This document shows, piece after piece, positions 12,306-23,121 of a stretch of 64,000 nt of DNA. This stretch comes from Loripinus fragilis (Eukaryota; Mollusca; Bivalvia; Lucinida; Lucinidae): contig OZ026527.1 of the NCBI GenBank assembly GCA_964019695.1, positions 77,232,831 through 77,296,830 on the forward strand. Direction: 5' to 3'. The notes beneath the pieces were generated by a model. It saw only the letters and a program-made list of their open reading frames with translations, was not told the DNA's origin and made no database searches. The position numbers were made by a program, and so were the translations under genes. Positions within the stretch are counted from its first letter, which is position 1, and every line of letters starts with the position of its first letter.

Positions 12306-12513
12306 TAGTAAAACCTGTCTTAAGCAGTCGCTCAAAAATAGACAAAACAAAGGTCTTAAAGATGGGTGGTAGCTTATTTGCAGGTCGAAAGTATTGCAGA
12401 ATGCTCTGCGGGGCATTCTGCAATACTTTTGACCTGCATTAAGCAATTATCGGTCTTGAAAACTTATTTTGGGGACTTCTTTAGAGTGGCCGTTTTTAAG
12501 ACAGGTTTTACTG
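12306..12513. repeat. TA-target MITE family C
   Basis: The inverted ends are (C)AGTAAAACCTGTCTTAAG / AAGACAGGTTTTACTG, flanked by TA on both sides. The interior is a hairpin, GTATTGCAGAATGC...GCATTCTGCAATAC. The TA duplication and CAGT start suit a Tc1/mariner-type element. Other copies: 30160-30364, 34907-35068, 35700-36083, 39536-39724. Confidence 0.75.
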
Positions 12514-12763
12514 TACATGTATAGGGTTATATTTTTTCGATAGACAAAGCAACATGGCACCCTGCATCATCATGTCATATATGTGTGAATGAGTCTTTAT
12601 GGTATCCTTGAAAGATTTTTTGAAGAGTTTTAAAAACATTCGACAGACAACAAGAAATCATACTTATGCTACTCAGCATGCAAAGGAATATATATTCTTA
12701 CAGTCAAGCAGATTCATCAAATTTCACAAAAGTTGGTCCACAAGCTGATCTTGGTCATTCACT

Positions 12764-12950
12764 CTCTCATGGTGACTCAGTGGTAGAGTGCTTGAGTGGT
12801 TACGGGTTCGAGCTTCTCCATAGGTACTGTTCATGTTCTCGAGCGAGACACTTTATCCTCTGCTTATTACTGGTTCAACCCAAGAAGATCCATTCGCACA
12901 TTACTGAAAAATTGTTGACTGGGACATAAAGAATCTAAACAAACAAAAAG
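12764..12950 (+). mobile_element. tRNA-derived SINE, degraded
   Basis: An A-box-like GACTCAGTGGTAGAGTGC and B-box GGGTTCGAGCT are followed by the body ACTGGTTCAACCCAAGAAGA and the tail AAAGAATCTAAACAAACAAAAAG. The same family occurs whole at 57399-57599. Confidence 0.75.
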
Positions 12951-13199
12951 ACTGACTCTCCGTGTTGCATGTTGTTTTAGTGGCAACAATTGAATGAAAG
13001 AAAACCTCACAAAAAACTTCACCAATGACTAGAACTCTGTTCAGGTGTGTTGGAAGGGACTATATTTTATGTAGGTTTACACATATATTATTCAATTTAA
13101 TCACTATAATATATAACAGTTTTCAATAATACGTATTCAGGATTAGAATGGAAGCTTTAAATCTTATTAACCCAACATATTCCTACAGATAGGCCTGAG

Positions 13200-13450
13200 C
13201 AAACCATGTAAACCCTGACAGGCCCCGAGGTTATACAATTTTTTTCATGTTTAACTCAATTGTGCATGAAATTTCACCAAAACACTGAATAATAAAGACT
13301 TTCCTTTTTTTCAAACTCTCATATGTTGTATGAATCCAGCTGATAAATGTTAAAATGCCAACAATTGTTGGCATTTTAACATTTATGAGCAGGATAAATT
13401 TCATGCTCAGATGAGTTGAGCATGAAAAAAGTTGGGGACCTCTTTGCACC
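13200..13450. repeat. Palindromic repeat with a perfect 44-bp core palindrome
   Basis: Positions 13343-13386 are a perfect palindrome centred on ACAATTGT (arms ATAAATGTTAAAATGCCAA). A related degraded copy lies at about 43885-44040, with the same GATATGCCAACAATT and AAAGTCTTTATT blocks. Confidence 0.6.
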
Positions 13451-13559
13451 TGAAATGGACTGGTTTGAATTTTAGAATAAGTATAGAGGTAAGTTTTGAT
13501 GTCCGATTATTATGGGTAAACATAAGTATTTACTCTTTGCAAGCTGGGTAATTTTAAAT

Positions 13560-13770
13560 GATTTGGTGTTTTCTGCTGGCTTTTTTCAAAGTTGACTTTC
13601 GCCTGTGTCTGTTTATTGATGCCTTGTGGTTACCAGCTGTGAAAGGGCTGACCTCTTGGCTCTCGTTTGTGATGTCTAATTGTGAAGTTGTCACTTTCCC
13701 ATTGGTATCCTGGGTCAGGTGTGGTGCTTGATTGTATCGATTCCTGATCTTTGCCCTCTTTCTTACTTTT
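13560..13770. repeat. Dispersed repeat, pair of 41140-41345
   Basis: Shares blocks in order with 41140-41345: GCCTTGTGGT.ACC, AAGGGCTGACCTCT, CCTGGGTCAGGTGTGGT and TTGATTGTATC.ATTCCTGA. A fragment is also at about 12080-12140. Confidence 0.55.
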
Positions 13771-14269
13771 TTCAAAAATCATTTCATGGACACTATCAGA
13801 TTGTCAAATAGTTTGGATCCAGATCAGGACGATGCTCTGTCTGTAAGCGTCAGTCCTGATCTGTGTCCAAACTGCTCGCTAAGGTTATCAGCAGAAAACA
13901 AATTTGCCCCTAGCAAGGAAAGAGTTATAGATAAATGCAAATATGATGGGTAAAAACAGAATAGAGTTTTTGTCCACAGTTTATTTTTGTTTCTGAACCT
14001 GGATATACCCTCTTGAAAACATTGTAGATCTAGATCATTTTCCTTGCTAACCATTTGACACACTGATAGTGTTCCTGAAAGAATTTTTGAAAAAGTTAAT
14101 TTTAAAAGAAGTCAACAGATGATAGAGTGTAATAACATAATTTATTGAATATGATGATATCGATACAAGTGTATTACATATTTGGTAACATTTAAATTAC
14201 ATCCATAAAACTTTTGTATATATATGGCAAACTTTTGAAGTATCTAACATTTGTACTCCTGTATCATTG

Positions 14270-14627
14270 AATATATACTATGAACATTTTTTTAAAAAAA
14301 AAAATATTTCTTTTTAAATCATTTGTAAAAGTAGAATTAAGTTATGTTATCACAATAAATCTGTTCACTATAGCTGAAAACTGCAAGGAAAAGTGAATTA
14401 TCTTATAAAACAGGTGTGTTTTTCTCTTGTTGGAAATTATTTGTGTCCCTCCAATAATTATAGACAGGTAATTTTAACATAAATGCTGTTGTTTTGATAC
14501 TGATAATTTGTTAAGATTTACGGAATTGGTAAAATGTATAACTGAATTTTAGTTTTTTACTGTGTTCTTAAAAAATAGAAACATTATTTCTAATATTAAA
14601 AGATCAAAAGTTACAGACTATGCAGCT
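14270..14627. repeat. MITE family G, older copy
   Basis: Colinear with 36719-37085 and ends ...GACTATGCAGCT followed by TTAA. It lies just past the stop of the minus-strand TRIM-like gene, so it may form part of that gene's 3' untranslated region. A minus-strand AATAAA-type signal is at 14141-14146. Confidence 0.6.
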
Positions 14628-14757
14628 TTAACTTGTTGCTAATAAGCAAAAAAAATGCTCAGCAACTTTTTTAGCTGCACACTTTCTCATCTCAACTCAT
14701 TTAATAATTCAATATTACATAAGCACTCATGTAAGATCCTATGCAAGGCTTATACAT

Positions 14758-16212
14758 TCACAGTAAGTTAAATGATTTAACAGTATCTGACATGGCCTGC
14801 GTCACCAAAAGCTGGTTTCTTTTCTGGCAGTAGGACACAAAGCTGGGTCTGATAAGATTGGAACCAACAATCTCTTTTGCTAATTTAGTGTTTTTCTTCA
14901 CAAGTATGACGTTATTTGATTCTTTTCCAGTGATGAAAATGTCATCCTCACCAGTAATACATACACCGGAATATCCCAAAATTTGAGAGTCAGTGAATCG
15001 AAACATTATCTTTCCCTTCATGGAAAGTCCAATACATCCATTGTGTAGGTCGGTCAAGTAGACTGTTTCATTGTCACTGCTAACAGCTATACAAGTTATT
15101 TTCTGGAACAGGCCAGTGTTGTCTACACTTCTCTTCTCTCTCCGAATACATTTTAATTTGTTTCCTTGTCTGTCTATAATATTCAGGTAGTTATGTTTTG
15201 TACCTTCTGCGAACACTATCACATTGCTTTTGTATTGTGTGATCGGCCCACACATGAGTTTTGTATTGACTTTCTTTGCTAAGGTGAGCTCCTCACCTAT
15301 TTTAACTATGTTAATTTGTTTGTCCATTGGCAGCGTTATCATGGCTTTGTTTTGATTTAGTAAAGCAAAGCCATGTGGAACAGATGTTAGCCATAGTGCA
15401 GAGAGGGGCTTCTTTTCCTTGTCAAACAGTTTAATCTTTTGGTTATTATCATCACACACTAGAGTATTGCCATTATCCATTACATGCATTTCATTTATAC
15501 TAGGAATGTCTAAATCTGCTGGGAATTTGGTGTTAGTCTCCCCCGATATAAAAGCTGTTCTATCAGTCAGTGGACAGACACTCATTGTTGGTAAAACACA
15601 TCCGGACTTAGATTTCATCATGTTAATCTTTCCAAAGGTTTTCAGTTTATGAACACATTTTGTAATGTCAGTGTTTGGCTCATATGTAGATGAAATATTG
15701 AATGAGTTTTTATGTATATCCATGAGATTTCTTCTGTATTCTTCAAACCCTGATTCAAAGTATGTCCTTTGCCAGTACTCAATGCCACTGAATCCTTTCT
15801 CAATGTATTTCTCTAACTCTTCTTCTTGAGATTTTACCTTCGATGTCATTTCATCAAGACTTTCCATTTGCTTTGTTAGTTCATTGATTTCAGTATCATA
15901 TAACTTATTGGTAATTTCAATGGCTTCTTCCTCCAGTTTGTCTAGATATCTGACAAGTCTTTCTTTCATATCTCTAACACTGTGAAGAACCATTTCTTTC
16001 TCTTTTTCCAGAGTTTTTAGGTTTGCATCTTTGGCAGTTTTTAGTGTCTCAAACTCTTTTAAAAAGTCTCTGCAGTTCTGAGCAAGTAGATCAATACAGC
16101 TTGGATAATTTCCTTGATCTTCATTGTCTTTTAGTTTGGAATTGCCGATAACTCCAGATTGTTTCATTTTTGACTTCAGTATATTGAAGTTATATAATAA
16201 AAAATAAGTCAT
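14758..16212 (-). CDS. TRIM-like protein, coiled coil plus C-terminal beta-propeller-like region
   Basis: An intact 484-residue intronless frame. Residues ~35-190 are charged and heptad-rich (FLKEFETLKTAKDANLKTLE, later KERLVRYLDKLEEEAIEI), like the coiled coil of TRIM proteins. Residues ~220-484 hold repeated blocks such as INEMHVMDNGNTLVCDDNNQ, ITCIAVSSDNETVYLTD and SGVCITGEDDIFITGKESNN, which look like NHL/WD-type propeller blades found in TRIM2/3/56/71-like proteins. No RING or B-box Cys/His cluster is present; bivalves carry many such TRIM-like genes without them. The frame starts at 16212, but Met16 (16165-16167, A at -3) may be the true start. It lies antisense in the 18.7 kb DPY19-like intron. 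An upstream exon carrying RING/B-box in 16213-17600 was looked for and not seen. Function is unknown; some TRIM relatives act in ubiquitination or innate immunity. Confidence 0.85.
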   Translation of the reverse strand: MTYFLLYNFNILKSKMKQSGVIGNSKLKDNEDQGNYPSCIDLLAQNCRDFLKEFETLKTAKDANLKTLEKEKEMVLHSVRDMKERLVRYLDKLEEEAIEITNKLYDTEINELTKQMESLDEMTSKVKSQEEELEKYIEKGFSGIEYWQRTYFESGFEEYRRNLMDIHKNSFNISSTYEPNTDITKCVHKLKTFGKINMMKSKSGCVLPTMSVCPLTDRTAFISGETNTKFPADLDIPSINEMHVMDNGNTLVCDDNNQKIKLFDKEKKPLSALWLTSVPHGFALLNQNKAMITLPMDKQINIVKIGEELTLAKKVNTKLMCGPITQYKSNVIVFAEGTKHNYLNIIDRQGNKLKCIRREKRSVDNTGLFQKITCIAVSSDNETVYLTDLHNGCIGLSMKGKIMFRFTDSQILGYSGVCITGEDDIFITGKESNNVILVKKNTKLAKEIVGSNLIRPSFVSYCQKRNQLLVTQAMSDTVKSFNLL

Positions 16213-17600
16213 TTTTTATCTTATTAGAATGCAATCTAAGATATTCCTGTCATACAGTTAAACTAAATATCACCCAGGTTTGCAGTTATGGATATAAACA
16301 CTAAATGGTTTATTATTGCTTTCTAAATGTAAACTGAAATGTTCAGGACAGTTTATCGGGATTTTATACCCACAGAAGTGTTTGAACTTTAAATCATGAT
16401 TAATGTTACTCTTAAAGTGCTACCTAAGATTGGCAGCAGACGACATTTTCCAATTTTGTTTCTTCTTTTAAAAATGTAATGATGCTTAAAATTTAATGTG
16501 AATTGTCTGTTGGCAGACAATTCACATGAATTTTCAAGCATTATTTACTGAAAATCTAGAAAAATAAGAAATTTGTTTAAGTCTCAGTAATGAATGGTGC
16601 TTTAAAGACCTATAACTAACTGCTGAGCAATCACTGCTGTAAAATATATGTTTTTGGTCTGCCAAAGGAACTGTTCACAGATCCCAGATCTTCTCCCTTG
16701 GGTATAAAATGGGTAAGTAATATGTACATATATTAATTTTCAAGCCTGTGCTTTTGGCAAAAACTATCAAAATAGTTTATATTTTGTCGTCTGCTATGGT
16801 ATTCTGTTTGAAAAGGTGATAAGTCTAAATCTGTCTCGCAAATGATCTCAGCTATTTACGAAAAGGCTATTGGTAGTAATAACTAAAATCAACAAAATGC
16901 TTTGATCAGGCCGCATTCTAATTTCTGGTCGCAATGCATCTTGCCAATTCGAACTTTGTTTTTCAAAGTACAATCAATTGAACAGTGATGGCACCGGTCA
17001 GACTGTGCAATTAGCACCTTCACTGTCTGCATGGTGCAAAAGCTCCACTTTAATAAGGCGAGACTTTATAAGTGTTGGTAAATTAAGGCTTAAAGAAACA
17101 ACGTCATCATATACGTGTGAACTTATATTGGTTCTATACTGTACCAGGGGCTTATTAAAAGCACCAATCTGGGATTCAACAAATATAGAAATATTTGTCA
17201 CACCTTGCTTTAGTTTCATAGTATGTGGCTCTTATGAAAAATCAAGCATTAAATTTTTATGCTCCTTTCAATTTTTTTAAAATGATTTTTCTGCAGCAGC
17301 TTATAGGTGATATTAAATTTGAATTAACCTTTATCCTGCCAATAAATTTTGTCTTGAAAATGTCTGCTTTTTATGTTTGGTGCAAAAATTCAAATGCACT
17401 TTAGATTACTTTTATCATATGAACCTTGATTAGATGGCTCCTTAAGGGAGCAGTCTGATCTTGGTCCATACTATTTGCAATAAAAGCCTCCAAGTACATC
17501 AAGGTGATCGACAAGAAGACGGCAATTAGTGAATAGCGGTAAAATGTTTAAATTTGAATTTAATTGCTCCATATCCTGTTTTAATTCATTAAAAGTTATT
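16213..17600. other. No gene seen
   Basis: Upstream (5') side of the TRIM-like gene. It contains a short inverted repeat near 16497-16535 (TGAATTGTCTG / CAGACAATTCA). No zinc-finger exon, tRNA or clear transposon is recognised. Confidence 0.4.
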
Positions 17601-17840
17601 TGAGCCGCGGCATGAGATTTCCAACAATGTGGTATGTGCGACCAGCAAAGCCTCAGATCAGCCTGCGCATATGCGCCGTCTGATCAGAGCCTTTGCTAGT
17701 TGCGTGAATTATCTATGAATATTAAGTTACTGACTGAACATCATTTGGAGTTTCTAAACTTAAAAGGAGGATGCGTAGGCTCGTCTGAGTCTACACTTGT
17801 CAAAATGCCACAATGTTGGAAATCACATATCAGGGCTCAT
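17601..17840 (+). repeat. MITE family A, full copy
   Basis: Full-length. The inverted ends are TGAGCCGCGGCATGAGATTT and AAATCACATATCAGGGCTCA, with a central GCGCATATGCGCCGTCTGATC. It abuts the 57-bp minisatellite on its left side. Confidence 0.8.
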
Positions 17841-17954
17841 TTAATGTTTATATTGGGTTAATTCTATTAGTTGGCAAGTATTATCAATATAGGTTTATCT
17901 AGTTTCTTAACCTGTAAAGATTAAACCATTTTTCTCCCGCCATTCACTCAAATG

Positions 17955-20080
17955 TTGTCTGCTCTGTCATATGCTAATTGACTTTGGTAGCCCATGGGAG
18001 CATCCAGAGGTAGGGACAGGGGTCAATCTGATAATTGACTTTGGTAGCTGATGGGCGCATTCAGAGGTGGGGACAGGGGTCTCTCTGCTAATTGACTTTG
18101 GTAGTGCATGGGCGCATCCAGAGGTGGGGACTGGGGTCAATCTGCTACTTGACTGGTAGTGCATGGGCGCATCCAGAGGTAGGGACAGGGGTCAATCTGC
18201 TAATTGACTTTGGTAGCCTTTAGGGGGATTCAGAGGTGGGGACTGGGGTCAATCTGCTTATTGACTTGGGTAGCTCATGGGTGCATCCAGAGGTAGGGAC
18301 AGGGGTCAATCTGCTAATTGACTTTGGTAGCCCATGGGCGCATCCAGAGGTAGGGACAGGGTCAATCTGTTAATTGACTTTGGTAGCCCATGGGCGCATC
18401 CAGAGGTGGGGACAGGGGTCAATCTGCTAACTGACTTTGGTAGCGTATGTGCACATCAAGAGGTGGACACAGGGGTCAATCTGTTAACTGCCTTTGGTAG
18501 CACATTGGGGCATCCAGAGGTTGGGACAGGGGTCAATCTGCTAATTTGCATTTGGTAGCGCATGGGCGCATCCAGAGGAGGGGACAGGGGTCAATCTGCT
18601 AATTGACTTTGGTAGCGCATGGGTGCATCCAGAGGTGGGGACAGGGGTCAATCTGCTAATTGACTTTGGTAGCTGATATGCACATCCAGAGGAGGGGACA
18701 GGGGTCAATCTGCTAATTGACTTTGGTAGCGCATGGGTGCATCCAGAGGTTGGGACAGGGGTCAATATGCTAATTGACTTTGGTAGCGCATGGGCGCATC
18801 CATAGGAGGGGACAGGGGTCAATCTTCTAATTGACATTGGTAGCCTACGGGCGCATCCAGAGGTGGGGACAGGGGTCAATCTGTTAACTGCCTTTGGTTG
18901 CGCATGGGGGCATCCAGAGGTGGGGGCAGGTGTCAATCTGCTAATTTGCATTTGGTAGTGCATGGGCGCATCCAGAGGTGGGGACAGGGGTCAATCTGCT
19001 AATTGACTTTGGTAGCCCATGGGCGCATCCAGAGGTGGGGACAGGGGTCAATCTGCTTATTGACTTTGGTAGCACATGGGTGCATCACGAGGAGGGGACA
19101 GGGGTCAATCTGCTAATTGACTTTGGTAGCGCATGGGTGCATCCAGAGGTGGGGACAGGGGTCAATCAGCTAATTGTCTTTGGTAGCTGATATGCACATC
19201 CGGAGGTGGGAACAGGGGTCAATCTGCTAATTGACTTTGGTAGCGTATGGGCGCATACAGAGGTGGGGACAGTGGTCAATCTGCTAATTGACTTTGGTAG
19301 CGCATGGGCGCATCCAGAGGAGGGGACAGGGGTCAATCTTCTAATTGACTTTGGTAGCCTATGGGTGCATCCAGAGGTGGGGACGGGTCAATCTGTTAAC
19401 TGCCTTTGGTAGCGCATGGGGGCATCCAGAGGTGGGGGCAAATTTGCATTTGGTAGCGCATGGGCGCATCCAGAGGTGGGGACAGGGGTCAATCTGCTAA
19501 TTGACTTTGGTAGCGCATGGGCGCATCAGAGGAAGGGACAGGGGTCAATCTGCTAATTGACTTTGGTAGCTGATATGCACATCCAGAGGTGGGGACAGGG
19601 GTCCATCTGCTAATTGACTTTGGTAGCGTATGGGCGCATCCAGAGTTGGGGACGGGGTCAATATGCTAATTCACTTTGGTAGCGCATGGGCGCATCCAGA
19701 GGAGGGGACAGGGGTCAATCTTCTAATTGACTTTGGTAGCCCATGGGCGCATCCAGAGGTGGGGACAGGGGTCAATCTGTTAACTGCCTTTGGTAGCACA
19801 TTGGGGCATCCAGAGGTGGGGGCAGGTGTCAATCTGCTAATTGACTTTGGTAGCGCATGGGCGCATCCAGAGGTGGGGACAGGGGTCAATATGCTAATTG
19901 ACTTTGGTAGCGCATGGGCGCATCCAGAGGAGGGGACAGGGGTCAATCTTCTTATTGACTTTGGTAGCCCATGGGTGCATCCAGAGGTCGGGACAGGGGT
20001 CAATCTGCTAATTGACTTTGGTAGCACATGGGTGCATCCAGAGGTCGGGACAGGGGTCAATCTGCTAACTGACTTTGGTC
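17955..20080. repeat. 57-bp minisatellite (19-codon period)
   Basis: About 37 copies of a 57 bp unit (GCTAATTGACTTTGGTAGC, GCATGGGCGCATCCAGAGG, TGGGGACAGGGGTCAATCT). Because 57 is divisible by three, long frames stay open on both strands (GTGVNLLIDFGSAWAHPEV on +; LTPVPTSGCAHALPKSISR on -). Several units carry 1-2 bp indels (for example near 18148 and 18357) that break the frame, so I treat the frames as a by-product of the period, not a gene. Confidence 0.95.
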
Positions 20081-20088
20081 AGCATGTT

Positions 20089-20262
20089 CAGCCTCCTTTT
20101 AAGCTTAGAAACTCTAAATGTTGTTCAGCCAGTAACTGAACATTCATAGAATACTCAAGCGACTTGCAAAGGCTCTGATCAGACTGCCCATATGGGCAGG
20201 CTGGTCTGAGCCTTTGCTGGTCGCATATACCACATTGTTGGAAATCTCATGTCAAGGCTCAA
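20089..20262 (-). repeat. MITE family A, partial, opposite orientation
   Basis: Begins at GCCTCCTTTTAAGCTTAGAA and ends ACCACATTGTTGGAAATCTC. It abuts the right side of the 57-bp minisatellite, so the array lies between two family A copies in opposite orientation. Confidence 0.75.
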
Positions 20263-20499
20263 TTATGATATATCGGTGGACCTGATAAGTATTTAATTTC
20301 TTCTATAAACCAACATGAAACACTTTTTATATATTATTATTCATAGTGGATGGAGCCTGGCATGATTATTCATGAAAGAAAGGGTTAAACAGGCACATAC
20401 AACAGTCTATTGAGACTTGAGTCTGAGGTTTTATCTTCTTCCACACTTGCTGGATACCCCTTACATCTGTCCGTCCATCTGACGGTCCATCACAAATTG

Positions 20500-20935
20500 C
20501 GTCCAATCTTGTGAACGTGACTCCTCCTACAGTTTTAGCCGGATCTCTTTGAAACTTTGCAGGAGTTTTTGTCAAGGTCTGAGGATGTGCATGAGGGATG
20601 GCTGTAATCCTCAGATTTTTTTTCTTCACTTTTCGCAGTTTGAACAGGGTCATTTTTTGGCCTAAAGCATACTTGTGATCACAACTCCTCCTACAGTTTT
20701 AGCCCGATATTTATAAAAAAATTTTTTGTCAAGACCTGAGGATGTGCATGAGGGATGGCTGTAATCCTCAGATGAATTTTTGTCACTTTTTATCGCAGTT
20801 TGAACTTAGTCATTTTTTGGTTTGAGGCAATTTTATAGGCACTGGGTATCTTTTGAATGCATCTCTTCCTACAGTTTTAGCCCGTTCTTGTGGAAACTTT
20901 GCAGGTGTTTTTGTCAAGGTCTACTTTCATCTTGA
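20500..20935. repeat. ~160-bp tandem repeat, 2.5 copies
   Basis: ACTCCTCCTACAGTTTTAGCC, then GAGGATGTGCATGAGGGATG, then CGCAGTTTGAAC, recur in order two to three times. Confidence 0.7.
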
Positions 20936-20983
20936 AAATAGTTAGCCTTTAGCTGAGTGGCACTGCTAGGATTGGCATTTTAA

Positions 20984-21225
20984 CCCTTAATGCGCCAATC
21001 GCAACAAATGTCATCTGCTTTTCTCGTCTGTTGAAATGTAAAAGAAGCCTCTATGGCAAACAGTGTAGACCCAGATCAGACTGCTCCTATAGGAGCAGTC
21101 TGTTCTGGGTTCACGCTGTTTGCTTCTATACTTAATTTTTCAGTAATGCTAAGCAATTATTTGCAACAGACGGCTTCAGCAGACGACATTTTCAGATGCA
21201 TTTTTTTTTCTTGGCGCTTTAAGGG
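20984..21225. repeat. TTAA-target MITE family F (piggyBac-like), full copy
   Basis: 242 bp flanked on both sides by TTAA (20980-20983, 21226-21229). The ends are CCCTTAATGCGCCAA / TTGGCGCTTTAAGGG. A central hairpin is GATCAGACTGCTCC/GGAGCAGTCTG. The TTAA duplication and CCC terminus are typical of piggyBac; no transposase is present. Confidence 0.8.
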
Positions 21226-21452
21226 TTAAGCCTCAAAGCACCTGTAAAAATGCACCTCAACATGTTGTCTGCTGAAGTTGAATATATTTGCTAACATCAT
21301 TGACTAATATAAATGTAGAGGCTAACATTGTTGCCCCAGACTAGATGGAGCAGTCTGATCTAGGTCTACAAGGCCTATAAAACAATTCATTTGACTGTGA
21401 TTGGTGCTTAAGGGCTAAGAGTAAAACTTTTAGGGGGAAGGAAACATATTAA

Positions 21453-21670
21453 CCCATATGTGTTGCATCCTTTTTGTGGGACATGGGCAAACAGTGAAAA
21501 TCCAGATCAGACACCACCGAATGCGGCGTCTGATCAGTGTCTCCACTGAATGCTCACAGAATGTTCTATCAAAATTTGAATGAAACTGAAAAATACCAAC
21601 CAACACCCCTTAAATGGAAATGGACTGGTCCAATTGATAATGGTGGGAAACTCCATTCCGCTTAAATGGG
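21453..21670. repeat. TTAA-target MITE family I
   Basis: 218 bp between two TTAA sites. The ends are CCCATATGTGTTGC and CCGCTTAAATGGG; the central hairpin is around CAGATCAGACACC / GGCGTCTGATCAGTG. The terminus resembles family F but the body is different. Confidence 0.65.
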
Positions 21671-22232
21671 TTAATATGGCTTGACCTGTTTAAAGTAATT
21701 TCATCATTATTAATAATGTTAATCTCTGCTGGCACAGACTTCAATATTCAACAATATTATGTCTTCACCTGCCAAAATTTGATATACTTGGCTTTGCTGA
21801 GCTCTGATTTATTCTCTATTGAAAATAGTGTAGATTCTAAGTTCAGCCAACTGAACAGGATCTGCATTGCTGCTCATTTGTTCTGCACATCCTTTAACTG
21901 ACATCTCCAGAACCACTGGTCCAAATTAAATCATTTCTCACAAATGTTCCCCATTTAATACCCTCTACCAAAATTGTACAAATGTTTTTGCTCTGCTGAA
22001 CAGAATGGCCACCATGCAGAGCTAAAAATGGAAAAAAACCTTAAAAAGACATCTTCATGCCAAAGCTAAAAATAGATTTGTTTTTAGAGCAATCCAGTCC
22101 TCATATGAAGCAGAACTCTGGTGAGCAACCCAACCCTCGTATCATGTTGTGTTTAATTGTATGAGTTATGCCCCATTGCAACATTTATACATGTAGCAAC
22201 TTTTAATCACAAAATTATGGTCAGAATATCAT

Positions 22233-22434
22233 TTGATTTTGTTTGATTTGATTCTTTGCGTCCCATCAACAATCTTTCAGTTATGTAGGGACGGGTCTTC
22301 CTGGGTTGAACCAGTACTAAGCTAGGATAAATGTATCTTGCTCAAGGACCACAACGCAGTGACGCCGGTGAGGCTCGAACCCGCGGCCCCTCGGTCTCGA
22401 GTCAAGCACTCTACCACTGAGCCACTGCGCTCCC
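22233..22434 (-). mobile_element. tRNA-derived SINE, full, with target duplication
   Basis: On the minus strand: an A-box-like TGGCTCAGTGGTAGAGTGC, B-box GGGTTCGAGCC, then CTGGTTCAACCCAGGAAGA and an ATCAAA-rich tail. Flanked by a perfect 12 bp duplication, TCAGAATATCAT (22221-22232 and 22435-22446). Same family as 57399-57599. Confidence 0.9.
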
Positions 22435-22476
22435 TCAGAATATCATAAAAGACTACATATACAAGTAGGTTATTAA

Positions 22477-23117
22477 CTCGTTCCATGCTAGCGGCAACAC
22501 TTGTCATCTGCTGACAAGCTTTGCAAACTGTTTGGACCCAGATCAGGATTAACAGAACATTTGGATCCAAACTGTTTGACACTCTGATAGTGTTCCTTAA
22601 AGATCTTGTCAGTAGAATACAGCAAAAGCATGAAAATTTAGGCCAGATTTTTTTTTATTAATTAATTTACAAACCCTCCTACTGTAATTTTCCGGAGAGT
22701 AGGTAAAAAATCAAATTCAATTTCTAAAATAATTTTTTTATTTTATCCGCCGACTCTAAATATTATTTGTTTCGTTGAAAAAAATAATATTTTTTTGAGG
22801 TTCTGTCTGTATATATTTGAGAGTGACACTGTTGAAAGTGATTGTCCTGTCCAGATTTTTAGGAAAATGATGAAATATTTAAAGATTTAAGTTTACCTTA
22901 CTAGTTTTACTGTTGTTGTTTTTTCTGGAGATATTAAAAAAAAAGCTCTGAAAATGACCAGTTGATTAAAAAAAAAAAAAAAAAGCTCTGAAAATGACCA
23001 GTTGACTGGTCATTTTCAGAGCTTTTTTTTTTTCGTCCCCCGACCCTAAATCTGAAAAAAAATTCCTGTAAATCAACTAATAAAAAAAATTCTGGCCTTA
23101 CTCAGCATGCAAAGAGA
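22477..23117. repeat. TTAA-target MITE family H, interrupted
   Basis: Bounded by TTAA (22473-22476 and 23118-23121) with ends CTCGTTCCATGC and GCATGCAAAGAGA. The interior has GCAAACTGTTTGGACCCAGATCAGGA. A Harbinger-like MITE is inserted at 22641. Related copies: 58985-59185, 62288-62471 and a fragment at 11994-12080. Confidence 0.7.
22641..23097. mobile_element. PIF/Harbinger-like MITE, nested
   Basis: 457 bp with ~27 bp inverted ends (GGCCAGAWTTTTTTATTA / TAATAAAAAAAATTCTGGCC), flanked by the 3 bp duplication TTA (22638-22640, 23098-23100). A second copy in inverse orientation (49515-49950) is flanked by TAA. A 3 bp TWA duplication and GG-starting ends fit PIF/Harbinger. Interior stem: AGCTCTGAAAATGACCAGT with its complement near 22980-23025. 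Confidence 0.8.
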
Positions 23118-23121
23118 TTAA

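Noticed and set aside
17967..20139. Long frames of 65-169 codons on both strands with a 19-residue repeat
   Set aside because: They follow from a 57 bp period; units with 1-2 bp indels break every frame, and no splice or start context supports a protein.
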